From contig CM076154.1 in assembly GCA_038025085.1 (NCBI GenBank), positions 28,078,501-28,142,500 on the forward strand: a stretch of DNA of 64,000 bases. Reading direction: 5' to 3'. Below, piece by piece: positions 47,864 to 62,800 of this stretch (within the stretch, counting starts at the first letter, position 1; the number at the start of each line of letters is the position of its first letter). The notes below the pieces were generated by a model. It worked only from the letters and a program-made list of their open reading frames with translations. It searched no databases and was not told where the DNA came from. The position numbers and the translations under genes are program-made. The stretch is from Tetragonia tetragonoides. Taxonomy: Eukaryota; Streptophyta; Magnoliopsida; Caryophyllales; Aizoaceae.

Positions 47864-50800
47864 TTATGACATCTTCAGTGCCTGCTTCATTTGTGCGAGT
47901 GCTGCGGGATGCATTCTTCCTATTGCAACATTAAAGGTTTCTCCATGAAGGGAAGCACATGATTGAAGGTTTTCCTTTACTACATTTTCTAGCGACATCT
48001 GGTTGATAGGATCAGAGGATTTGATCTACAATAAGAAACACATATGCATCAATTTGAATTAATAAAATTCTCCTCCCCTAGGCAATAAAGTTCATTACCA
48101 TCGCTACCTGTCTCTTCTTGAACTCTTTACTTGGAATAGTTCCCTCAAGTTGAGTCCTTATGGAATTCATGTTATCGCCACTGAAGAAGAAAAAGCAAAC
48201 AGTAGAAGGTATAGGACAAACAAGCTAAGCTAATGAATCAGCTACCTGCAATTCAAAAAAGCTTATAGACATATAGTCACCATACCTGGACGATCTCTCT
48301 GACAAGTCATCATGACCATCCACTATCACACTAGTACAGACACTGAGTAAATGGAATAATATATCAGACTGGAAAGGTAAACTTTTCATGCACATTGAAC
48401 CATAGAAGATTACTTGCATCTATTGATTTAAGTACCTTAAAATCTGATCGAGTTTATCGAGGACTTGAGGCAACCCTAGGGACAGAATGATAGATAGAGC
48501 TAACCCGATTGTCTTTCTCTGAATCGAAGTCATATTATCAACCTGTGTGGAATTGAGTGAAACTGAGGAATCATAACAAATAATCTCATATATACAACGA
48601 GAAGTTATGAAAAACCTATCATGATTGGTCATTCTTTAATCTTTTAGCACTAATGTTTGCCGGGATCAATGCATGGGGTCTTTCATAGTGCTAAAAACAT
48701 GTAGTCTCTATGTCCTACATTGACTGTCTTGAATAAAAGGGACAAAAGTCAACATTTGTAAATTACCATCAATTGCAAAAAGTTTATTTTAAGAATCAAT
48801 ATATATCGTGTTATTCGTCACAAATTTATTGTGAAATATTTGTTCCAGATTAGTAATTTAGTAGGATTAAAGAGGCCTAGCTCTTATAAAACATATATAG
48901 GACCGTCTCACTCTCACCGTCAGACAGGTGACTTTTGTTAGAACTAGGGGTGACAGGTGACATATTATATACAGCAACCCCTGGTTCTATAAACATAACC
49001 ATGTGTCATGGCATTATGATCTCATACAAGACTTACATCTATTATTAGATTCAACTTTTAATTTATTCATAAAACAATGGATGTCTGTATTTTAGATGAT
49101 AGGAGTATGCCACTACGAGTTCTCTGAGATAAATGCCAAGAATTGAGCCCCCCTCAACCATTCCCCCCCGACCACACCCTTTCCCACGCCCTGGCGAAAA
49201 AAAGGGAAAGAAGAAAAGAAACCTCTTTCGATCCTGGTTAAACACTGTTATTTTTTTTCTAAGTAATAGAGAAAAAAAAAAAAAGGAGAAAAGTGTAAAC
49301 ACAAGCTTTCAGAAGACACTGTAGTGTCCAAGAAGAAAAATGAACATTTTACTGACCTTCTCTAGCCATGTATCAACCAGACAGAGAAGTATATTTTCCT
49401 CAACTGGGAAACCAGCACCTTGGAGAAGTAGCAAAAGCGAAGGATCTGAGGTTAACCGTGCAAGGTAATTGGTATTCATCACTAAAATTCTCGCTAGAAT
49501 GGAAGCTGAGGATGATTTTACAGTAGTTTTAGAGGGGTCACGATCATCTCCTCCACACAGGCAGATAACAATCAATTTCTGGAAACAAATCAAGGTGCAG
49601 ATCAGAAACAAGTAAGAATTCTGGGAAATTGCTTCAATAGTTATAGCCAAACAACACAACTACCTGAAGAGTACTGCTGATGAGTGGAGGTACTTCCACA
49701 GGATAACACTGTAAAATAGAAAAGAGGAGACTATTACGGTAATGAAATGCATACCAGAGCCATATATGTCTTCAATGCAGGAAGTAGAAAGTATTAGGGT
49801 TGGTGTATCCGGGGGGAGGGGTGGGGGGTGGGGGTGGGGGTGGGGGTGGGGTTTGTATCATACATGCCATGCCCAACCTTTGAAGGCCACGAATAAATCC
49901 AATAAGCTATTCTCTTTCTTTTGGTTGGAAAAGTAATACTCTATTGACTTTTAAAAATATCCTAAGCAGATGAAGAGAATATCTAACAAACAAGTAGACA
50001 AGGATCATGAAAAAGAAACCCATTGAAAAAGCATCTTAATGTGAATCCAGTGGGGGGAGCGGGAAAAATGTTCTAGCAGTGAGCAGAATCTAAGCAGGTA
50101 TAGTTGTAGCCCGTATGAATTTTGAACAAAGGACAGCTTTCCTGCCCCAGAAATAATGCAAAATAGAATTATATCCTTCAAAGAAACCATTCTTTCAACC
50201 ATAGCCCCCACATTTGACCACTGCATTCAAGTTTTCAAGATCCCAATTTTCCCCCCTTCTAGAGCTAGGAACAGATTGTTGTTGTTGATCCAGAATAAGA
50301 CAAAACTTTCCCAATAGCGCCCACCAAATTCAAACCTGTCCACGGGTCACGTACATTTTCAACCATGCTTCTAAGAGGTACACGTCTAATTTGTTAAATA
50401 GTAAGTCGATATGGGTAGGATTGCATCTCCCATGGCACCAACCTCATGTGTGCCAACCTACATCCCACCACTAGCCATTTGATTCTTCTTTTTCGTACAT
50501 CAAATATACGGGTCTTGGAAAATATAAACGCCTTGCAAATAAATGGTAAAAGTTTCAGAAGCATGACACGCCACCGTCCATGTTCAATCAACACCTTTGA
50601 TCTACCTTAGGTCCTCCAATTGGAAATCCCTGCCTTAACAGAGCTAAGCTTGTCGTCAGAACTGAGATCATCAGCCCCCACCCCTTTTATCAAACAGTAG
50701 CCCCCCTATTAAACTTAGGTGTTCTGTCCCCCACAAAGGCTGTTATCCACATTGTTCAAGACAGGGATGCAAGAACCATCAGTTGGGCCTTGCATACCTA

Positions 50801-53800
50801 CTATATGCTGCTGATACACTTGAAAAAGCAACACACTAGAGTAGTAGAGTTACAACTTATGTGCTTTTCATCACACAAATTTGGTCATACAATCTTGTTC
50901 ATGTTCAGTTCAAACTAAAGAGACATGTTACAATGTACATTGATGTGACATTTACCTGCACTAAAATCTCAATGACAGGAAGTACTGTCAGAAGTCCTCT
51001 GTCGTTTACATTCCCAACAATCATACCCAAAAGCTTAGCAACCCCAGATGCATGCCGACTCAAGAACTCAGTTCCACCCAAAAGTATGTAATCCTCGATA
51101 ATTTCAACAGCAACCTGCATTTTAAGTCCCATAAACATATAATGGGAAAGAAGTTCCAGTTAATTAAAATAATCAACAAAAGCAGCTCCAACAACATGAT
51201 CACAACAACAGCCAGTGCAAGTCCTGGTGTTGATGAGATACACAAGAAAAACTCGATCATTCAATAATTTCACCTTGAGGTGATCAAAACTTCTTTCAGT
51301 AATATCCACAAGACTGGGGAAGAAATCCAACAGCTGTGAAACCATTGATGGTGCATTAGAGAGGGTAGCCTCCCACAACTGCAAGAAAATTTCACCATCA
51401 TGCACATTGGAAGATGTGGAATAAACAGTATGTTGACGAGAAAAGGGAAGAAGAAAAAAAGTTGACTCACCACCATGCTGTCCTCCAGAAGATTGAGCTC
51501 ATCTGAACCGTTAACATCTATTCCTCTTTGCAGAATGGGCAGTAAGATGTTGTAGCAAATAGGTGACTGATAACCAAGAGCCATGACAAAGTTTCTAAGT
51601 GCAATGAGAAGCTGCATTTGTAGAAGACTCTCTCCAGATGATTCTTCCCAGACCTAGTAATCAGAAAAGCAAAGACTTTCAGATAGAAAAAACTACCACG
51701 TACACAACTAGAAGACGCAGCTTGTACTGTAAACTGAAAGAACTTTCAATTTTGAGAATGGCATATTTGAACATAACCAGTGGCGGATCTAACTATAGCC
51801 AAATCCATTAACTTCTCTATTTGCCACAATTTCTAATAGACAAAGGAACAATTTTCCTTGTATGGGCTCTGAAATAAAATTACCACTCCTTAAACCAGAA
51901 AATCATACTCGTAATACTTTCTGTATTAAACACTTCGGCTCATTTACTAAGACTACTTTTTTATTAATTAGTCAAAATGATGCAACAGTGATTACAACGT
52001 AATGCACCACTTCATAGAGTAAAGGTGGTTGGAAAAGGGAGGAGGGGGAGGAGAGAGATGGGAAGAGTGGGATTGATTACACCATCTTAAGTAATCACAA
52101 TTACTCAATCTTAGCCCATGTAAAGATGATTACATTGTACGATGTAATCAATCTACATTTCCAATCTCTGTCTTCCCCATCCCGCCTTTTTCACCCCACT
52201 TTACTCTATAAAATGGGCAATACCTTGAAATCGCCATTGTACCCAAGTAAACACCACCTTAATGAAAACAAAATCCAATTTGAAATGTCTCAGGAAAGTC
52301 CACAAGCACCGAGAGCCCCCATTAAAAATAAAAGTAGAAAAAAATTGAGCTCAGTAAGTGTCTCAGAAAGAAATGGAAGGTCCTTGGAATAACATTTTTT
52401 GGAAATCCTCCTAGATATCATGAATCTCCCACCCTTTTCACCATGCTATACGGTTTGCCCTCTCTCCCCCTCCCACCAGCAACAAACCGCATCTGTAGAA
52501 ACTGGGCAACTGTAAGCGGACTAGCAAAAGGCTCACCCCCTGTCAATCAGCCCCACAACATCCTAGCAAACTCACACATCACAAACAGATGCAGGCCGTT
52601 CTCACAGTCGTCACGGCACATGACACACACACTTGGAGACAAACACCAACCAAGCCTCCGCCGCTGCAACATGTCATGCGTATTCACCCCATCTAACACC
52701 AAAGTCCACACGAAGGCGCGCACCTTCAGAGGAACATTCGACTTCCAGATATAAGTAGCAAGGGGGAAATGGGGAAACTGAGAAGGCAGACTAAGCCGAT
52801 TCAAGAAGGACTTGCGAGAGAAAACCCCAGAGGAGTCTCCTTCCCAAGTCCGAGAATCGTCCCTAGGGACGAGAAGAGTAGTGTTTAGCCCGCTCAGGAG
52901 GGAAACAAGTTCCTCCATCTCACGATCATGGGGAGCTCGGCGTAAATGTAGGTTCCAAGAACCGCCTGTAGCGGAGTAGAATTCCGATACTGGCGCCTCA
53001 TCGTTTGCAAAAACTATTAGGAACTTGGTTCATTGTATGGACCAAGGACACATTTAAATTAGGGGCAACTTCTATAGTCATAGGTGACTTTCTATGGAAG
53101 AAGAATCGTGAAAACGTAAAGGTGATTTAAGACTTTCAAAATAGATGCTTTTTCAGTATTTCGCAATGATTCACGCACACGTTTTTTAAGTATTTCGTAA
53201 TGATTCCGACATAATATGGCAGAGTAATAAAAAAAAAAGTCAAATTTTGCTATGTTTCACAAGGAGTTCAAAGAAAACTTCCTTGTCCCTTACTTTTGAT
53301 GACAAACGCACAACCACAAGGACCACAAGAATGGCTAACTGTTAGTTATCAGACGGTAGTCGACTATATCATATCAATAAAGAATGAACAAAATAATCAC
53401 ATTCATCAACAACAACAATCAATAAATATATAATTACTAAGTAGTTGACCCACAAGGAGACCCACTGAAAGGACTAAATCCACTATCGCACAGTGGTCAC
53501 TATGAAGTTATATTTAGTCTTAGCCTTTGACCCAATTACCAATTAGAGCGAAAAATGAATGTAGAGATCTGAATGGTACCTTCTGGAAAAACTGTACCAA
53601 CTTTTCCGCATACGGAATGACTTGGCCAACATGACCAAGAAGGACAGAGATCAAATTTAAAACCTGCACCTGATGAAAGAGAAAAAAATCAAACAATAGC
53701 AGTAGCACAGCAAAAGAATTTATCCTGAATCAGTAATATCTAAATTTATATCAATACCGAATGAGAAGTGGGAAGTGTGTTATCAATATTCTATGACTTG

Positions 53801-56800
53801 CCTCATGGGCTATTGGCCCTACATATTCAGGTTCTAGGAATCGCTAGGATTAAAGAGAAAACCTTTTAACATTTCCAAGAAGTGTATTGAAAGATGCAGA
53901 TTAATAACCATGGTGGTAGACCACTAGACACTCTCAAACACTTGCCAACCTAAAGGAGAAGGCATGAAGATAATCAGACTTCAAAGGGGGGGGGGGTACA
54001 AAATAAAATAAAATTCGATGGTGGTTTTTCGAGTGTTGGCATGATAATTACACTTTCCAAATAAAAAAAATTCAAAAAAAATAAAATGAGAACATACGAA
54101 TAACAAAAATGACAACATGCACACTAATCTACAAGAAAAAGAGAGGTGAACGACTAAAATGTACGATTTTTTAGATATTTTCAAGATAAGAAAAAGAATA
54201 TCATTAAGGAAGAAGGAAAGGGTAGAAAAAAATAATAAACCGTTCTCAAACAACAGAACCAAACCAAAACAAATCTAAAAAAACACCTAACGCTCAATGC
54301 TTATTCTTCAAGCACCGACCCTCATAATTAATGCTAGACTTTAATCCCTCGAGCTCTCGACTATCCTTCTTTTTCCTAGAAAAATTTTGAGTACTACGGG
54401 AAACTTCCTTTCCGATAGGGCCAACGAGCGTCCATTGTCTCCAACAGAGTTTGTCCACATGCAGCCGATTCCTCGTTAGCGAGAGCGTAACTAGACAACA
54501 ACGAGGTTGGGAGAAGCTCATCCCCATGATTGCAAAGACCATCCTGCTGCGAGGATTCAGGCTGTTGTGAAGACACAGCCCGCTGAAGAGACCCGACCTA
54601 CACTGACGTCTCCACAAACATCAGTAGCCTACTGTTGAACCAACCTTGGTTTCTTTAGAGAAAAAAAAAATTGTATTAACATAAACAGAATTACATCCTA
54701 AGAGGACTAGAAGTCCTTAAGAGGAATCCAATTACAAATCAGCCCAATGAAGCATAACGTGAGTAAATAGGGTAACTCTGGAAACACCCAGCAGCCTTCG
54801 TCCACAAATACTCTAAGGGGGTGTTTGGTTGGGTTAAATGTAATGGAATGGAATCAGTGAACCCATTGTTTGTGTTTGTTTGGGTTTTTTGGCGGCCTCA
54901 ACTTGAATAGCTCAAGTTTCAAGTTCCACCCAATTTAACACCACTTGAATATCCCCAATTTCTTGTGGAATCAAAATGATACCCCCTTATCATTAAAAAA
55001 TGAAAATGAAAAACACAAATAAAAATAAAACCAAAGCAAGCACTTTCTCTCCCCTCATCACCACCTTACCGCCAACGCTCGATATAAAAAAGCTGCTTAG
55101 AGCTCCTCACCACCGGCACTACCGGAGTACCTATTCTATCTCATCACTGTCACCACCCCCACTCCAATGCCGCCTATTCAACCACCGCAACCACTGCACA
55201 TATTCTTCCCCTGACCACCGCCATCGTGGCCTTCAGACGGCAACTCAACAGCGTCCTCCGCTCACCACCACCAGAAAACCGCGTCCGCCGCTCACCCACC
55301 TGCAGCCCTCACAGTCATGTTCGACCACCGCACCACCAGCCCACAAGTTCCACAGCAACACTAGAAAACCCACAACCACCCCACTCCTCATCCCGCCACC
55401 CACAACCACCACCTTCTCGCACCACAAATCCACAACCACCCTCCACCACACCGTGACCTTCCCAACTCCGAGGGAATGTCGGTGGTGGCGTGAAGATTGG
55501 AGTTGGGAGGAGAGAGAAAAGGGGGTTGGGTTGGTGGGTTTTTATTTTTAATTGGGTAAACTATTTAGAAAAATAAAAATGAATGTCTTTAAAAATAACG
55601 AAAAAAATACAGATTAACACCTTCACACAACCAAACAACATTTAAAATGTATGGAGTCCCTATTCCATACCTAAAGGTTTCAAGTTCCATACCAAAGTCA
55701 TTCCACTTCTTTGAACCAACACAACAACAACAACAACAACCCAGTAAGTGTCCCGCCTAGGGCGGGGTCTGGGGAAGTCCACATGTACGCAGTCTTACCC
55801 CTAACTAGTCGCCTAGAAGAGAGACTGTTTCCGAAACTTCTTTGAACCAAACGACCCCTAAATAGACTACCCGACCACACAATAAATCGGCCTACATAGA
55901 TGCCCCAGAGAAGACCCTCGCATTCGTCCTAATTAAATATACCACAGCAATGCAAAAACAGCATTCTTCGACAACACCCTTTTCTCCTTCATTGGTCCCT
56001 CATCCCACAATAAATCAGCCTACATAGATACACCAGATAAGACCCTCGCATTCGTCTCTAATTAAATACACCACAGCACCCAAAAAACAGCATTCGTCCA
56101 GAACACCCTTTTCTCCCTCATTGGTCCAGCGAACAACCTGCCTAATCCTCAATGAAGAGAGTTCTCTTTTTGAAAGCACAGGAGTATCGGACAGATGTGA
56201 ATCCTCCTCCTCCCTTAAATTGGCTCTCCTAAGGTCATCTATGAGCAAATCAATTCCTACTATTTCAAAATTATCTCAAAATACGAACTATCATCCCTTC
56301 TGAAGTGACCTCAACATGTACGCCTCCATTACAAAGTCCAACTTTAAACCAACCTTTCGGTGCGACCACCGAACTAATTCCACCTATTTTTGCATTGGAG
56401 CTCACTAATCTATTTACACCACTTCTGTACAATGCCTACCCCAGTCCCTACCCAGATGCCTGCATAGAACATTGCTCGCTTGGGGATGTTCTGTTCTTCT
56501 CGCCGAAGAGGTAACTGTTCTCAGCTCTACTTGTAGTACACACCCAAGCGCATGTAGGACTTGCCTGCGGAACCAGAATTAGCAAGGCTAATATGAGACC
56601 CCTGCAGCTGATTGTTCCCTATCGTCAGCCCCATGATTAATCTCTCCATAGCCGATTGCACCTTTTTTAGGTATTAAAACTAGATGTACTTATAGGGATC
56701 TAGGATTTTCAAATTGGGTACACAGTCCTAAAATCAGTAATACATATAACAAAATCCACCATATTAAAATTAAATGATTCAAATAACAATGGTTTGTAAA

Positions 56801-59800
56801 AGGAAAATATAACTCATTATCAAAAAGGCATCAAAAGAACGATAACATACATGCCAACAGAAATTGCAAATACAGTGGCCACAACCATTATTGATGCTTA
56901 AAACTAGACAGAGAGGGAGAGAAAATTGCAAATAATTTTGGGAAAACGGTACATGTGTGCATGCAGTTGTAAAGCACATAAAACTGGTTTGTTTGTTTAC
57001 GATTAGCGGAAACGTAAGTGCTCTTTTAGGTTTGGGTACGCACAACACTAAACCTGAACACGTTTTCTTTTAATCTTAGAAGACTTGAGTGATTCTTTTT
57101 TTGTTTTTGGGTATGCAAGTGCATACTCTAATTGCAACGTAGATCCAACAATGCTTATAAAACATTGATATTAGAACTATAGATCCCAATCCCAAAAGGG
57201 GGGGGGGGGAATCAAAACAAGAACAACGCTAACACTTGTATGGGGTTAATTAATAAATTGTAATGTATATTAGTTAGAGAAATACTTCTAATACATAATG
57301 GTGAACTGATTTGCTGTTTTAGCACATGAGAAGAAGCAAGTATTGATTGCGATAAGAAAGGAACTCAATATATCGTGGTATTGGACATCTGACTAGTTAC
57401 AAAAATGGTCTGTAGAATTGGAAACATTGGTGAATGTATGGTTGACAGAAATTGTAATTGAATGTGCCCGCAAGCCTTGGGAAATACATAAAAACTGCAT
57501 GCATATTCTCATAATTTTGTTGTTTTAAATAACTTTTTAAGCTCTATGTTGTAATAGAATCCTAATATACTCATATCTGCAATAATTTCGAACACTATAT
57601 AATTAACAAAAGCAGCACATGTGTCAAGTACGATGTTGAGAATTTTGTTGGTCAGTTTACCTTAGAGTCGAACTCCTGAACTTCTTCAACCAAATTAAAA
57701 CACAATTCCCAACACACTGGAAGAAGATCGACAAAGTCCTTCTCAGAGAAGTTGGAATCCTCTATAAGTAACCACAAAGTTCTACACGCTGACAGCTGAA
57801 GAAAGAAAACAAAACCTCATCAATAATGTTGTCATTTTGGAAACTATGAGCACTCAAGGGTCAAGAATCTAGCAATCAGCTGATGGAAGTTGAAAGATAT
57901 AGCAACCAGCTGAAGATCAAGAACAATATATAGCTGGTGGGACGGGAGACCCATACCCTGACAGCAAGGTCTCTATCTTGTAGCAGCTTGATAGCAGCAC
58001 AATACACTGGCCTCTTCGTATCTTCCTTTATCTGCCAAGATGGTCACAAACATTAGTGAAAGAAAATATTCAAATACGCTGGAGAATATTGGCCTAAACT
58101 TGTTCTCTGTTGTCAAATTATTATGTGTCAAGCGTGAACTTTTCTATCCATTTTATTGAACAGAGTGATGGAGAACATTCCAAACAAAGTATCCTTTAAC
58201 GAAATTATTCAATTCATTTGAAATCCTCTTGGGAAAGTGACCTTGCATAGAGGAGGCCTAATAGGTGCCCTGTACTCTTGGAGAGAAGAAAACCTAATAT
58301 TCTTATATTATTAAAATACTGCTTTTTTAATCTTAAGAATGCTAATAACCTAAGATTCACTATTCTAACAAACTACCTCTCAAATAAAAAACCAAAACAG
58401 TAAAATTCATAGAGTTGCAAATATATTCTAAGATTATTGCATCCACACAAAACATCTTAGCTCTCTTGTTCCCTTTACTTGTCATCTTGTCTCGCAACCT
58501 TCAATGAAAGGATAACCTTCATAGAACAATTCTTAAATTGCTTTGTCGCGCTCTGGACACAGGGCAGAAAAATCTAATAATGTAGGAAGTCTCTGCTCCT
58601 ATTGGATAATACTCATCTGTCCCAGAAACCTTGTTTCCTCAAATACTTACGAAGTTAATAAAAAGGGTGGCTAATCTGAATGGTGGCTCAACCACAGTGA
58701 AATAGTAGGAGACAGCATAATAAATTATCGTCCTTTTATTTTTTTTCTTTTTTACATTCCCGAAACTAGACTAGGATTTTGGGACAGAGGATTAGTATAA
58801 CAATTTCACAATCGTGGTATTAACAAAATAGATTTTACTAAATAACACAAGTCTTAAAGATTCAAGTGGAAAAGCTTTGGGATGTATGAAATGAGAATGT
58901 GAGACATTTATATTATGATGGTGTTCATATATATGTGACACCTCTGAGCTTTACATAACCATTTGAAGAAGTACAACCAAGTAGTATTTCTACCTCAGAA
59001 ACCCATTGACCTAGAATCAATGCTACTTTTCGATGAATGATACACATGTTGGGATGATCATTTGTCAGTTCGAGCGACAGTGCACCATTAAACCTGAAAA
59101 GCCAATCACAAGTCAGGACTCATTGGTGTTAATGCTAAGTAACCCAAAAATTTAGAACCACTAGATTAGCACAAAAACTTGTTTGAGACGGTTTTTTTAT
59201 AACTTTTGGTGAGACAGGGGTCACTTTTTAGTGAAATAAGGGTCATTGCTCATAATAACTGACCCCTACATTTCTGTGAGTTGGTCTTACACAAGACTTA
59301 CTCTAGATTTGTTACATGATATAAGCTTTATTCCAAAAATAAAAACACTGATGTTTAAGTTTGGTGATAGATACAAACTTATGAGTTTACCTAATGTCAC
59401 GTGGTGTTTTCTTTAACCTTTCATGTCACACTAATCCATATTTACAACCAATAACTCATGTTCCATTACGAAATCGTCCCTATCTATGTCGCACGAATAC
59501 TTCATTAGCAAATGTATCCCAGATGAAATAGGTATCTGATACTCGATGGATACTTGTGGATGTTTGATGTGTAAGTAGTTGATATATTCTCAAAATGTAT
59601 CCTATTTCTTCATTACAAAAAGAAGAAATAATATTGGAAACTTAGTATTATGAGTAATTGAGTATGCCACATCATTCATAATATTGTTTTGAGTCACATC
59701 TCACAATTCCCTTCACCCTATTTTGACCAATAGACCCAAGTTGTTTTTAAACTCTCCACCTTCTCTTGCCGCTTACTAGTTGATTTATAGTCCACTGACA

Positions 59801-62800
59801 TAATTGTTGTTTGACGTGTAACTAAGGGAGCTATGTGAATGAAATTAAACAATAAATAAAAAAATAAAAATAGAAAAGATTAAGGTGGTTCTCCATGACC
59901 TAGTCCTACGAAAAAGTTGAGGTGGTTTTTTGGAACATGTGAACACTACAGTAAGTTTACCCTCTCTAAAACTAATAGTTTTTACACCACTAGATTAAGT
60001 TCAAAAAATACTTTACAGCAGTATACAAACATCAGCATCAACATTACCCTAGTAGTGCCTCCAAAGAGGCACCCGCCCAAACGGGGTAAGGGCGAGGGCA
60101 GCCCTACCTCTGTTTCAAAGAGAGGTTGTTTCTGTTTGACCCTTGGTTTGATGCGCAACGACCATCTACAACTTCACAATAACTAAGGTGGTGTTTACTA
60201 GCTTGCGATCATTTTATAGGGTAGTTGTGAGGTGGAAAATGAAGGAGGGAGAGGAAGGAGATGGGAAAAGTGAGGTTGATTACATCATTCAAAGTAATCA
60301 CCATTACATGGGAAAAGTTGAGCAATTGTGATTACATTGAATGATGCAATCAACCCCACTTTTCCCATCCCTCTCCTCCCACTCCTTCACTTCTCACCCC
60401 ACATTTACTCTACAAAATGATTGCATTGCATTACATTTGATTGCAAGCAAGTAAACGAGGCCTAAGTGCTAAGCTGTTTTCATTAACTCCTTTTCTATTC
60501 CAATGCAGGGGCATTGAATCTTTTTGCTCCATTTAATGGGCACAACTTTAAAACATTATAAGGAAAATTTCTCTAGAACCACGTAACATATGTCAATTTT
60601 TAACAAAACATCTTGTATAGATTTCTTTCAAGAAACCATTGTTTAAAAGTATTTTGCTATGTTGGAACCACCTTCAAGTTAAAAGTTGGTCTAAGTTGAG
60701 CCTTAATCAATAGCTATTTTGCTCCAGATTAATAACTCAAAGTGGCTGTCGCTACCATAGTACCATCTTATCCTTTCTCAACAACTAGATAATTCTAGGG
60801 CCAAATTACACCATTTTTATGCTTAAAGTGGCTCTACCGAATGTTCTTATAAGGTGGTTTCTTAACAAGGTATTATACCAAAAGTGGACTCTAAGAAAAA
60901 AATAAAATTAGATAAGAAAATGTTCATTAATGAAGTGAAAAGAGATAACTACAAACAAAGAGGACCAGGATTCCTCAAGTGTCAAAAAACAAGAAACAGA
61001 TTACAAATCCCTCCAGCATAGTTGAATATCAGCAAGTGACACCAAAGCCCCAACTGCCTTGCCTTGGCCCATAACGATGCTAAATAAACCACCCGTCCCA
61101 AACAAAGTCAAACGACCTACCAACCCCATCAAAAACTCTAGAGTTGCGCTCCAATCGAAGGCACCAAAAATTGTCAAATGAAGCGCATTGCCACAATAAT
61201 ATATGCTCCTGACTCCTCCCCAACAAACCGAATCTGCAGATGTTGACTGACCACAGAAGGTGGGACAAAAATTTTCGAAAATCACTTTTAATAGGTGATT
61301 TTTGACAAAGCAAAATCCATTTTTTTAGCAAAGTTAATCTAATATATAAGGAGGGTAACAAGAAGTTATGGATCGCACTTTCTAATAACATAAAACTCAA
61401 CTAAGGATAATTAAAAACTCATTTAAGATGGTTCTACCGTGAGAAAACTGTTACATTTTGAACAAAGTATTACTTTTCAGACTAAATTGTTACTATATTT
61501 TAACATTTTTGTCTGCCAAAAAAAAGTGTTCTCAGACAAAAAAAAGTTACTTATTTTGAAGGAAAGAAATGTTACTTTTAACCATCTTACTTAGAGACGG
61601 TCTTAGCCATGATCAACTGGAAAGATAAACAAGACTACAATTAGATTTTATCTGCAAAAAAAACATTTTTTCCTAAGATAAGAAAAAGGTTATTAAATAA
61701 TGAAGAGAATCATTACAAAGAGAAACAATACAAAATTAAACGGAATTTGAATAAAACAAAGCTATGAAGTGTATCAAAGTGAACCTATACACCACCCCCA
61801 TATCTAGTAGCAATTGAAAGTATGCTTTCCTTGTTGTTTTGTTTTTGGTTTTATTGATAGAAAAATTTATGTAATGAACGAAGTGAAAAATACAAGCTTT
61901 GAGGAAAAGAAGTCCTTGACATGAAGCAAATCTATCTAAAAATCACCCCATAGACATTGAAAATCTGTTGGGGACACCCCCTAAAAGCCCCGGCCACTTT
62001 GGCCAGAGAGAAGCCAAGTACACCACTGTGACCACAGGTCCCAAACAAAGTCGGCAGGCTTGCACCAGTAAAGAACCTCGAGTCGCTCTTCAACCAACCA
62101 AAGGCACGAAAAAATACCAAAACAAATGCAACACCACAACAACTTGACCTCCGCCCCATACGTTCAAAACGCATGCACTTCTGGATAACACCAGCAAGCA
62201 TATCAACTATGTGGCAGTGACACGACCTTACTTGAACAGGATCTGTTCTAAACTACCTGGCAGTGCTAGAAATAGATTTTTTTTTTTTGATAAATTAATG
62301 CCCAGAACATTTTACTGTTCGATTTTTTTTTTGGTTTTTTAGACAATTGTTTTTGCTAGAAATAGAAAATTAATGCCCAGAACACTTTATGTTCGATGCT
62401 CTGCCATAGTCAAAACCAAAATTGGTGAAGCTTTTGAGAGAAGAATATGTGTTTTTTGATAGTATAATAATACAGATAGTCATTGTTGGAGGGATAAACA
62501 AAAAAGAAAAGAGTCCAAAAGGATAGCTCCTCCATTCAGAATCTAGGAACCTGATTTTTTTTTTAAATAGGGTAGGGTCTCTCATGTCTTACAAACTCCA
62601 AAAAATGGAACAATAAGAAACCATATTCATGAGGATGCATAGATAGGGAGTGCAGATGTCAAAAATTCATACCAATCCTTGAAGCTTAGGTAGTTTGAGA
62701 GTTCATAATAAACATATGCTGCGGCAGCATAAGCAGCATCTTTGAGAAGCAATCTTGGTGTAATCTCAGTTACTGAAGTAGGGCAACCATTCATTGCTTC

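Larger units (their letters stand above)
54650..56130 (-). mobile_element. L1-type LINE 3' fragment interrupted by a TIR element
   Basis: The left part (54650-54816) has the mirrored A tail and GCAGCCTTCGTCCACAAATA. The right part resumes at 55859 with TAAATAGACTACCCGACCAC. Removing 54817-55858 and one TAA restores a continuous L1 sequence. Further right, 55880-55997 is repeated at 56008-56124. Confidence 0.6.
53664..57660. other. importin intron with nested insertions
   Basis: This 4-kb intron contains L1 3' ends at 54164-54640 and 54650-56130, a TIR element inserted in the second (54817-55858) and an RTE/SINE tail inserted in that (55720-55835). The outer parts (53664-54163, 56520-57660) are AT-rich and unassigned. 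Confidence 0.6.

Noticed and set aside
55000..55551. 183-codon Thr/Pro-rich open frame
   Set aside because: Low-complexity ACC/CCA sequence inside a TIR element with neither domains nor splice context; it looks like composition, not a gene.
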